From positions 1 through 27,869 of the forward strand of contig CAYUEQ010000008.1 in the NCBI GenBank assembly GCA_964443805.1: DNA of 27,869 bases, read 5' to 3'. Of this stretch, positions 21,344 to 27,869 are shown piece by piece. The DNA is from CAYUEQ01 sp964443805 (GTDB lineage: Bacteria > Bacillota_I > Bacilli_A > RF39 > UBA660). Every line of letters begins with the position of its first letter. Within the stretch, counting starts at the first letter, position 1. A program made the position numbers and the translations under genes. The notes under the pieces were generated by a model. The model was given only the letters and a program-made list of their open reading frames with translations, was not told the origin of the DNA and searched no databases.

Positions 21344-22627
21344 TTATTGTTTAAATGGCTTTATTACTAAAATAGATTTTATTTTAGTAGATATATTATC
21401 TTTTATAGATGTAGCTTCAGTTAAGTTTAATTTTTTTATAATATCGTATTCATTATCAATGATTTTATCATAAAGAATAATGTTTGTTTGAATGATTTCA
21501 TTTACTATTTGAATATCATCAAATGCCATTATTAAATCACTAATACCTACCTTTTTCTTTCTATCTAGTAATTCTTTATCTATTGTTAAGTTATTCATTT
21601 CTTCTTCTATTATTTTAATACATTCTTCTGGATATTTAGTTTCTGTGGATATTATTAACGTAACAATATCATCATCAATAAAATTACTTGTATAGACGGA
21701 TGATGTAATAATATTATTTTCTATTAATTTTTCTGTTAAATCACTAGCTATATCAAATTTACTTGCTAGAATTATCTGTAAGTATTTTCTTAGTTTAATA
21801 TCTTCTATATCTTTAAAATTTCTTCTAGATATTTTATAACTAATACTTATTTTAGGGATTTTTACATTCATTTCTATTTCTTCATAATCTTTTTCTACTT
21901 TTAATGGTTCTTTAAATTTTTTTATTGTGGGATTTTTATATTCTGTAAAATCCTTTTTTGTTTGATTTTCATTTATTATTGTCATTACTTCTAATGGTTT
22001 AAAGTTTCCAGTAACAACTATAAACATATTTTCAGGATGATAAAAATTTTCATAGCATTTCATAATTTTTTCTGGTGTAGTGTTCTTTATATCTTCTTCA
22101 GTTCCAGCAATACTATATTTATAATTATTTTTTAGATATAAGTTGTAATTAAGTCTTTCAAATAATTGACGACTCGGACTATCTTGCCCTGTTCTTATTT
22201 CTTCAATTATTATTCCTTTTTCAGAATCAACATTCTTTTTAATAAAGTATGGTTCTTGAACATAGTCTATTAAATAATTTAAGTTTTTTGATAATTGGTT
22301 TGATCCAATTACTTCATAATATGTATATCTGTACGTTGTTGTTGCATTTGCAAAAGAACCTGTATTTGCAAAATAAGAATGAGCGACAGTTCCATCGGGC
22401 TGGTAAAACATTTGATGTTCTAAAAAGTGAGCAATTCCATTTGGCAACTTAGTGTAACTTTTCTTACCTTTTTCTTTATATTCTGTATGAATTGAACCAA
22501 ATTTAACATTAAACGTAATATAATAATTATTTATTTTATTATTAGGTATCATAAAAACATCTATACCACTAACTGCTTTTTCATAAAGTACTTTTTCATC
22601 TAATTTTTTTAAAATAATTTCTTCCAT
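21344..22627 (-). CDS. M16 family zinc peptidase, catalytic subunit (YmfH-like)
   Basis: A 427-residue M16 peptidase. The inverted zinc motif HxxEH is present as HFLEH (67-71) in LPNGIAHFLEHQMF, and the third zinc ligand is in GIIIEEIRTGQDSP (Glu142/143), at the usual distance of about 72 residues. The C-terminal half is the second M16 fold repeat. It is paired with an M16 protein upstream that lacks the zinc motif, like YmfF/YmfH of B. subtilis; such pairs form a chamber that degrades or processes peptides. GGTGG inside the end of the upstream gene serves as SD, and the ATG lies 2 bases beyond that stop, so translation is coupled. Substrate unknown. Last gene of the operon. Confidence 0.93.
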   Translation of the reverse strand: MEEIILKKLDEKVLYEKAVSGIDVFMIPNNKINNYYITFNVKFGSIHTEYKEKGKKSYTKLPNGIAHFLEHQMFYQPDGTVAHSYFANTGSFANATTTYRYTYYEVIGSNQLSKNLNYLIDYVQEPYFIKKNVDSEKGIIIEEIRTGQDSPSRQLFERLNYNLYLKNNYKYSIAGTEEDIKNTTPEKIMKCYENFYHPENMFIVVTGNFKPLEVMTIINENQTKKDFTEYKNPTIKKFKEPLKVEKDYEEIEMNVKIPKISISYKISRRNFKDIEDIKLRKYLQIILASKFDIASDLTEKLIENNIITSSVYTSNFIDDDIVTLIISTETKYPEECIKIIEEEMNNLTIDKELLDRKKKVGISDLIMAFDDIQIVNEIIQTNIILYDKIIDNEYDIIKKLNLTEATSIKDNISTKIKSILVIKPFKQ

Positions 22628-22629
22628 AG

Positions 22630-23892
22630 TTATTCACCACCTACACTTAGGAGATATATTGTATTTAATTTAACTTTTCTAGCTACTTCTATTACTTCTT
22701 CTTTTCTTATACTTTTAAATATCTCTATACGATCATCTAATAGTGGTATTTTGTCGACCTGATTCATTATATAATTACTTAGTAATTGTGATTGATCATC
22801 TTTAGCAAGTGTTAGACCTTGAATTATAGCTAATTTAGCATTATTAAATTCATCATCAGTTATGTCCCCTTTTTTCATATCTGTTAGAGATTTTTTTATT
22901 AATTTAACCGCTAAATTATAATTAGATTCATTAAACGCTGTTCTTATTATTAAAATATTGTCATATTTTTGATAAAAAGATCCGACATTATAACATAATG
23001 AATTTTGTTGTCTTAGATTATCACCTAATTTTGAATCAATTGAACCACTGCCTAATATAGCATTATATAAAAACATTGTTACGTCTTTTTCTTTTTTAGT
23101 TAGTTCTTGTAAGTTACATCCAACTACTAAGATACTTTGATTAAACTTAGTTTTTTCTATTATTTTTTTCGGTATTAATCTTTTTTTAGGTATATAACTC
23201 ATATCTAGTTTATGGTTTTTAATTGTTTTTATATTAAAAAAATTATTTATTAATTTAACAACTTTTTCCATATCTAAGTTCCCTATAATAAAAATATCAC
23301 AGTAATTATGACTAATAAATTCTTGATAATATTCGTATAAGTTTTTTGGATTTATCTTTTTTAAATCTTTTAGATAACCATTTATTTTAATACAAGCTGG
23401 GGATTCTTTATCCATATTTTTAATCATTTGATAAACTGAATATTTACTTGGGTTTTCTTTGTCTATTAAGACATTATCTTCTATTTGTTTAAAAACTTTT
23501 TCGAATGATTTTTTATCAAATTTTTCATCTTTTATATTTGGTTTTTGAATTGTATTACATAGTAATTCAATGATTTTTTCTAAGAAGTTGTTATCGGCAT
23601 ATTTAGGATCTATAAAATTAATTATGAAGTTACTATAAACAAGCTGTCCTACTCTAGTAGTAGTTGAATAAAAAAGAGTATTATATAAAAGTTCTTTTTG
23701 TTTATGAAATGATTTACTATCTTTATATTCATTACTCGACTCACAAAGAATATCACATAACATAATTCTTTTTGTAATATCTTCTTTATTTATTTTATCT
23801 CTAAACATAACTTCTATTTGACAATTTCTAAATTTGTCAGTTTTTATTGTATGGACATTAAATGCCCCACTTTTAAATTTTTTATAAATCAT
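22630..23892 (-). CDS. M16 family peptidase, non-catalytic partner (YmfF-like)
   Basis: A 420-residue M16-fold protein. At the position of HxxEH it has only ITKRIMLCDILCESSNEY, so zinc binding is lost. The second half keeps features of active partners, such as NILIIRTAFNESNYN and the REEVIEVARKVKLNTIYLLSVGGE end, with the R/Y region LGDNLRQQNSLCYNVGSFY (about 280-298) that in M16 families completes the active site of the partner subunit. It therefore probably forms a heterodimer with the catalytic subunit encoded 2 bases downstream. It follows the dGTPase-like gene by 34 bases and has AAAGAGAG as a loose SD. Inactivity is inferred from the missing motif. Confidence 0.88.
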   Translation of the reverse strand: MIYKKFKSGAFNVHTIKTDKFRNCQIEVMFRDKINKEDITKRIMLCDILCESSNEYKDSKSFHKQKELLYNTLFYSTTTRVGQLVYSNFIINFIDPKYADNNFLEKIIELLCNTIQKPNIKDEKFDKKSFEKVFKQIEDNVLIDKENPSKYSVYQMIKNMDKESPACIKINGYLKDLKKINPKNLYEYYQEFISHNYCDIFIIGNLDMEKVVKLINNFFNIKTIKNHKLDMSYIPKKRLIPKKIIEKTKFNQSILVVGCNLQELTKKEKDVTMFLYNAILGSGSIDSKLGDNLRQQNSLCYNVGSFYQKYDNILIIRTAFNESNYNLAVKLIKKSLTDMKKGDITDDEFNNAKLAIIQGLTLAKDDQSQLLSNYIMNQVDKIPLLDDRIEIFKSIRKEEVIEVARKVKLNTIYLLSVGGE

Positions 23893-23926
23893 GTCTCACA
23901 ACTCTCTTTATTTTAGTATACGTTTT

Positions 23927-25036
23927 TTATTGTTTATTATTATATTTTTTATACTGGCTTAGGAAAAAGTCATCAGTCATACCAGCTATATAATCAATTA
24001 CTCGTCTTGCATTAGTTGTATTATCTAAATATTTAGGACTCATTGTGTTTAAAAATAATTGATAAATATCAGTAGTATTAACTTTATTTTCTAAGTGATT
24101 CATATATACTTCAAAAAGAGTTGTAAACATTTTTTCGTAGTTTTTAACATCTTCTTCAGTATTTGCCTTCTCATATATATATTTATAGTTAAAGTCTTTT
24201 AAATCCTTTACTGCATCAAAAACTTTTTTAGAAAGTTTGATATATGGCTTATTGTAACTGTTTTTTATTATATCTAATACTATAGTATTAACAATATCCC
24301 GATTATTAACCCCTAAAATTGTAGATATATTTTTAGGTATATCTTTAGTACTTAAAACACCTAATCTTATTGCATCTTCGATATCTCTACCTAGATATCC
24401 AACCATATCACTGATTCTAATTACACAACCTTCTAGAGTCATCGGTTTTAATTGTTTTATAATATCTTGATTAAGATATGTTTCATGATATTCATTTAAA
24501 AACTCATTCTTAGTTTTAGGGTTTGGATAGTATTCTTTTTCTAAAAACTCACCATTATGACATAAAATAGCATCTAAAGTTTGAATATTTAAATTACTTC
24601 CAACTCCATCTTTTTCAACTTCCATTAGAATTCTTACACTTTGAACATTGTGATTAAAGTTTCCTTCATTGTATTTATGACTTAATTCATTTAATATTAT
24701 TTCTCCTACATGACCAAACGGAACATGACCTAAGTCATGTCCGAGCGCTCCTGCTTCAATCAAGTCCTCATTTAAATTTAACTCTCGCCCTATTGTTCGA
24801 GCTATTTTACTAACAAATTGAACATGAACCATTCTTTTAGTTATGTTATCATTTTCATTAAAACTAAATACTTGAGTTTTATCTATATATCTTGTATAAG
24901 AAAGTGAATATATAATACGATCTATATCTCTAAAAAATGGTGCTCTTATATCTTCATTCTCTTCTTTTAATCTGAATGCATCACTATCTTTACACGCGTG
25001 CAAAGAAAGTTTTTTTGCTTCTTTTTCAATTGTCAT
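23927..25036 (-). CDS. dgt: dGTP triphosphohydrolase-like HD-domain protein
   Basis: A 369-residue HD-domain phosphohydrolase of the Dgt family. RDIDRIIYSLSYTRYIDKTQVF (36-57) is the typical dNTPase start; the metal site is made of His71 (KRMVHVQFV), His100-Asp101 in GALGHDLGHVPFGH, and an Asp in RISDMVGYLGRDIEDAI (about 210). Members cleave dNTPs, classically dGTP, to deoxynucleoside plus triphosphate. Opposite and overlapping in promoter with deoD, whose product would cleave the deoxyguanosine formed. An alternative is a related HD protein with another nucleotide substrate. The SD is weak (GTGAAGAA). Probably leads an operon with the two M16 genes (34-base gap, no terminator). Confidence 0.88.
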   Translation of the reverse strand: MTIEKEAKKLSLHACKDSDAFRLKEENEDIRAPFFRDIDRIIYSLSYTRYIDKTQVFSFNENDNITKRMVHVQFVSKIARTIGRELNLNEDLIEAGALGHDLGHVPFGHVGEIILNELSHKYNEGNFNHNVQSVRILMEVEKDGVGSNLNIQTLDAILCHNGEFLEKEYYPNPKTKNEFLNEYHETYLNQDIIKQLKPMTLEGCVIRISDMVGYLGRDIEDAIRLGVLSTKDIPKNISTILGVNNRDIVNTIVLDIIKNSYNKPYIKLSKKVFDAVKDLKDFNYKYIYEKANTEEDVKNYEKMFTTLFEVYMNHLENKVNTTDIYQLFLNTMSPKYLDNTTNARRVIDYIAGMTDDFFLSQYKKYNNKQ

Positions 25037-25064
25037 TTCTTCACTACTTTCAAAACTTAATAAA

Positions 25065-25093
25065 TTGATTATAGCAAAATATTACTGTATAAT
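25065..25093 (+). promoter_or_regulatory. deoD promoter
   Basis: TTGATT (25065-25070), 17 bases, perfect TATAAT (25088-25093). Transcription would start near 25100, about 19 bases before the ATG. It overlaps the dgt promoter completely. Confidence 0.75.
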
Positions 25094-25096
25094 CAA
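25068..25096 (-). promoter_or_regulatory. dgt promoter
   Basis: On the minus strand TTGATT (25091-25096), 17 bases, TATAAT (25068-25073): the same two hexamers and spacer as the deoD promoter on the opposite strand. Confidence 0.75.
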
Positions 25097-25118
25097 TTTA
25101 TAAGGATGTGATTAAAAT

Positions 25119-25835
25119 ATGGCAACAGTACATATTGAAAGTAAGAAAGAAGATATAGCTGAAACTGTTTTAATGCCAGGTGATCCACTACGTGCAAAGT
25201 ATGTAGCAGATAAATATTTGGATAATGTTAAGTTAATTAACAAGGTTAGAAACAATTTCGGCTATACTGGTTTTTATAAAGATAAGAAAGTAACAGTATT
25301 TTCATCAGGGATGGGTTTTCCAAGTATGGGTATTTATGCTTATGAGCTTTTTACCTATTATGATGTTACAAACATAATTAGAATTGGAACAGCAGGAACT
25401 AATAATATTGATGTTAAAGTTGGAGATATTGTTTTAGGGAAAGATGTTGCAACTGCATCTAATTTTGCAGAAGTATATGACGGAACTAAAGATAAGATAT
25501 TTAAAAACTCGGAAGATTTAAATAATCAAATACTAGCTACAGCCCAATCTTTGAATACTAAAGTTCATTATGGAATGGTGATGAGTAATGAAGTGTTCGA
25601 TCCCTATGCTAAAGATAACAAAATAAAAGAACTAGCACCAACAGATAAATATCTAGCTAATGAAATGGAAGCTTTTGCTTTAATATTTCTAGCAGATAAA
25701 TTAAATAAAGAAGCAACTACTCTACTAACTGTTAGTGATGCATCACATGATAGTAATGAATTAACTTCTGAAGAAAGAGAAAAAAATTTAGATGAGATGA
25801 TTTTACTAGCCTTAGAAAGTATTGTAGGTCTTTAA
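25119..25835 (+). CDS. deoD: Purine nucleoside phosphorylase, DeoD type
   Basis: A 238-residue hexameric-type PNP of normal size. MPGDPLRAKYVAD (20-32) is the phosphate-binding Gly-Asp-Pro-Arg motif; SSGMGFPSMGIYAYELF (67-83) and IRIGTAGT are the nucleoside phosphorylase signature; NEMEAFAL holds the ribose-binding Glu-Met-Glu; TVSDASH ends with the catalytic Asp that protonates the base. It cleaves purine (deoxy)nucleosides with phosphate to free base and (deoxy)ribose-1-phosphate. AAGGATG is the SD. It is the first gene of an operon with a thioredoxin-like lipoprotein (1-base overlap) and a phosphohexomutase (18-base gap). The dGTPase-like gene opposite would provide deoxyguanosine. Confidence 0.97.
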   Translation: MATVHIESKKEDIAETVLMPGDPLRAKYVADKYLDNVKLINKVRNNFGYTGFYKDKKVTVFSSGMGFPSMGIYAYELFTYYDVTNIIRIGTAGTNNIDVKVGDIVLGKDVATASNFAEVYDGTKDKIFKNSEDLNNQILATAQSLNTKVHYGMVMSNEVFDPYAKDNKIKELAPTDKYLANEMEAFALIFLADKLNKEATTLLTVSDASHDSNELTSEEREKNLDEMILLALESIVGL

Positions 25836-26473
25836 TGAAAAAAATATTAGGTGTTTTTATAATGTTTTTGGCAATTAATTTACTTATTGTCAGCTGTACA
25901 AATAACGAAGAAGCTAATACTTCATTTAAAGAACAAACTACTGAAGATGCACTTTCATTTAAAAAAGAATACGAAGAATTAAATAGTGTTAAAGATGATA
26001 ATGGAAAGTTAAAATATCAAAATCTTAAAATAGATGATGATAACTTAGTAGTCTATGTATCTTACGAAGAGGTTTTAGAATTAATTGATAATGGAACTGG
26101 TGTTATATATTTGGGGCGTCCAGCTTGTCCATGGTCAAGAAATTTAATCGACACTATTCTAGATTTTAGTTGGTACAATGATGAAAATATTTATTATTTA
26201 AATATTGAAGAAATGAGAAAAGAAAATACTGAAGAGTATAAAAATTTAACTGATATTTTAGATGAATATTTACCAGTAGACACAATAACTCAAAAAGAAA
26301 ATAGTAAAAAGTTTGATAAAAACTTAAAAAGAATAACTCTTCCTTTTGTATTTTTTGTAAAAAATGGTGAAGTTAAAGATTATTATAGTGGTTTTGAAGA
26401 AATAAATTTAAAAAATAATAATTATAGTGAAATAGAAAAAAAATTTAATGAAAGCTATGATTTAATAAAATAG
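25835..26473 (+). CDS. Thioredoxin-like lipoprotein with CPWS motif
   Basis: A 212-residue lipoprotein: signal peptide with lipobox IVSC (Cys21), then a charged linker and a thioredoxin-fold domain. GVIYLGRPACPWSRN carries Cys98-Pro-Trp-Ser101, so the second redox Cys is replaced by Ser, and ITLPFVFFVKNGEV gives the cis-Pro strand. Layout and the V-YLG-x-x-x-CPW strand show it is a paralogue of the protein at 8220-8837, which has CPWC. A CxxS motif suggests monothiol chemistry (isomerase, reductase with an external thiol) rather than a dithiol oxidoreductase. The ATG overlaps the deoD stop by one base (TAATG), so the two are translationally coupled despite unrelated jobs; SD AGGTC is weak. 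Confidence 0.8.
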   Translation: MKKILGVFIMFLAINLLIVSCTNNEEANTSFKEQTTEDALSFKKEYEELNSVKDDNGKLKYQNLKIDDDNLVVYVSYEEVLELIDNGTGVIYLGRPACPWSRNLIDTILDFSWYNDENIYYLNIEEMRKENTEEYKNLTDILDEYLPVDTITQKENSKKFDKNLKRITLPFVFFVKNGEVKDYYSGFEEINLKNNNYSEIEKKFNESYDLIK

Positions 26474-26491
26474 AAGAGGTAAAAGAAGTAA

Positions 26492-27859
26492 ATGAATGAA
26501 AATATATTTAGACAATATGATATAAGAGGTGTATATCCTAAAGACATTAATGAAGATTTTGCTTATTTAATTGGAAAAAGCTATGGAAGTTATATTCAAA
26601 AAAAATATAACTATACTAAATGTGTAATTGGATATGATAATAGAATATCTTCACCTGCTTTAAGAGACGAGTTAATTAAAGGTTTAATAGAAAGTGGCTG
26701 TAATGTATTAAGTATTGGACTTTGTACTACTCCTATGCTCTATTACGCAAGATTTGTACATAAAGTTCCAGGTATTATGATTACAGCAAGTCATAATCCA
26801 AAAGAAGAAAATGGATTTAAATTTTCTTTTGACCCATTCACTAATGCTCGTGGAAAAATGATTGAAGATTTTAAAAAATACACTATTGATGCTAATTTTA
26901 AAACAGGTAGTGGAAATGTTGAGTATACAAAAATTAACGAAGAATATTATAGTTATCTACATGATAATATAAAAATGGGCGATAAAAACTTAAAAGTTGT
27001 TTTAGACCCTGGAAATGGTGTAGGAAGTACTATAGTAAAACCTGCTCATGATTTTTATAACAATTTAGATAACATATATATATGTTCAAACAGTGACGGA
27101 ACCTTCCCTCATCATCATCCTGACCCAAGTGTCGAAGAGAACTTAGAGATGTTAAAACAAGCTGTTCAAGATAATAATGCTGATATTGGTATTGCTTATG
27201 ATGGAGATGCAGATCGGGTAGGATTAATAGATGAGAACGGGAAATTTATTCCAATAGATTATATAATTGCAATTTTTGCTAATCATTTAATTCCAACATT
27301 AGATAACAAAAAAATACTTTTTGATATAAAATGTTCTAAAACTTTAGAAGATGAAATTATAAAAAGTAAAGGGATTCCTTTTATGTATCGAACTGGTGCT
27401 AGTTATACCCAAACTAAAGTATATGAAGATAAAATAAGATTTGGTGGAGAATATTCAGGTCATTTATATTTTAATGATCGTAATCATCCAACAAGCTGTG
27501 GTATTTATGCAGGTCTTAGAATGTTAGAAATATTGTCAAATACTGATAAGAAATTAAGTGAATTAATAAAAGAATTCAATGTTTATGAATCAGTACCTGA
27601 ATTAAGAGTTGAATGTCATGATAATATTAAATTTAAAGTTGTCGATGAAGTTAAAAAGTATTGTAGCGATAAAAACTATAATATAAATGATATCGACGGT
27701 ATTAGAATCACCTTTGAAGATGGTTGGGCATTAGTTAGAGCTAGTAACACCGGACCTAACTTAACACTTAGATTTGAGGCAGAAAACAAGGTTAGATTAG
27801 ATGAAATACAAGAAGAGTTTACAAAAATAGTTAATATAGCAATAAATAAATTTAATTAA
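26492..27859 (+). CDS. manB: Phosphomannomutase/phosphoglucomutase family enzyme
   Basis: A complete 455-residue alpha-D-phosphohexomutase with four domains. RQYDIRGVYP starts the protein; the phosphoserine loop is TASHNPKEENGFK (98-110, Ser100); metal loop DGDADR (237-242); sugar loop GGEYSGH (318-324); phosphate-binding loop RASNTGPNLTLRFEA near 420. It is of the PMM/PGM (AlgC-like) type and would interconvert hexose 1- and 6-phosphates for surface polysaccharide. In the deoD operon it could alternatively serve as the phosphopentomutase for the (deoxy)ribose-1-phosphate made by DeoD, as some members of this superfamily do; this cannot be told from sequence alone. AGAGGT lies 12 bases before the ATG. 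The window ends 10 bases past the stop. Confidence 0.95.
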   Translation: MNENIFRQYDIRGVYPKDINEDFAYLIGKSYGSYIQKKYNYTKCVIGYDNRISSPALRDELIKGLIESGCNVLSIGLCTTPMLYYARFVHKVPGIMITASHNPKEENGFKFSFDPFTNARGKMIEDFKKYTIDANFKTGSGNVEYTKINEEYYSYLHDNIKMGDKNLKVVLDPGNGVGSTIVKPAHDFYNNLDNIYICSNSDGTFPHHHPDPSVEENLEMLKQAVQDNNADIGIAYDGDADRVGLIDENGKFIPIDYIIAIFANHLIPTLDNKKILFDIKCSKTLEDEIIKSKGIPFMYRTGASYTQTKVYEDKIRFGGEYSGHLYFNDRNHPTSCGIYAGLRMLEILSNTDKKLSELIKEFNVYESVPELRVECHDNIKFKVVDEVKKYCSDKNYNINDIDGIRITFEDGWALVRASNTGPNLTLRFEAENKVRLDEIQEEFTKIVNIAINKFN

Positions 27860-27869
27860 TCAAAAAAAA

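Larger units (their letters stand above)
25060..25101. repeat. 14-bp perfect inverted repeat spanning the divergent dgt/deoD promoters
   Basis: ATAAATTGATTATA (25060-25073) and TATAATCAATTTAT (25088-25101) are exact reverse complements separated by 14 bases. Each arm holds the -35 of one promoter and the -10 of the other. It may also be bound by a dimeric regulator. Confidence 0.9.

Noticed and set aside
1..27869. Mycoplasma/Spiroplasma origin with UGA as Trp
   Set aside because: ftsK ends in TGA, Trp codons are TGG throughout, and wall-related genes (sortase, glucosaminidase, EzrA) and sporulation genes are present.
1..27869. CRISPR array, tRNA or rRNA gene, insertion sequence, prophage
   Set aside because: No regularly spaced direct repeats, no cloverleaf in the short intergenic gaps, no transposase or phage structural gene seen on either strand.

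Overview
This is an AT-rich chromosomal window from a low-GC Gram-positive bacterium with a simplified gene set. It encodes SpoIVA and a SpoVIF-like protein (endospore coat assembly), EzrA, Der, EngB, FtsK, HU, a cold-shock protein, a sortase and its substrate, and a lipoprotein. UGA is a stop (end of ftsK) and UGG encodes Trp, so the code is standard and this is not a Mycoplasma. The best guess is an uncultured member of Bacilli close to the Mollicutes or Erysipelotrichia (RF39-like gut lineages). That placement is inference from gene content and composition.

Layout. 1-3085 (minus): a truncated secreted or surface protein, a secreted glucosaminidase-like protein, HU and a cold-shock protein, each with its own hairpin terminator or promoter. 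3231-7606 (minus): spoIVA, a spoVIF-like gene, der, a lone pseudopilin and engB; the der-spoIVA-hup order recalls Bacillus subtilis. 7623-8837 (plus): a HAD-type nucleotidase and a membrane-anchored CPWC thioredoxin-like protein, converging on ftsK (8850-11003). 11049-12874 (minus): a three-gene surface cassette (SpaA-like adhesin with a VPNTS sorting signal, a five-helix membrane protein, a 66-aa protein). 12921-15600 (minus): glyA-thyA-folA, the complete thymidylate/folate cycle packed end to end. 15633-20476 (minus): sortase, thiI, cysteine desulfurase, ezrA. 20525-21343 (plus): rpsD behind a structured leader. 21344-25036 (minus): an M16 peptidase pair and a dGTPase-like HD protein. 25065-27859 (plus): deoD, a CPWS thioredoxin-like lipoprotein and a phosphohexomutase.

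How the genes fit together. Deoxynucleotide and folate economy recurs: glyA-thyA-folA makes dTMP, the dGTPase-like protein and DeoD would take dGTP to guanine plus deoxyribose-1-phosphate, and the HAD protein may be a deoxyribonucleotidase. Cysteine desulfurase plus ThiI make 4-thiouridine in tRNA. SpaA-like protein plus sortase is a surface-display pair. The most notable non-coding features are a 14-bp perfect inverted repeat carrying two fully superimposed, oppositely directed promoters between the dGTPase gene and deoD; a structured rpsD leader with loop complementarities; and a hairpin between der and spoVIF that looks like a terminator and also contains the spoVIF ribosome binding site. 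I saw no tRNA, rRNA, CRISPR array, insertion sequence or prophage. No gene-free stretch exceeds 300 bases; the longest (20423-20715) holds two promoters and the rpsD leader.
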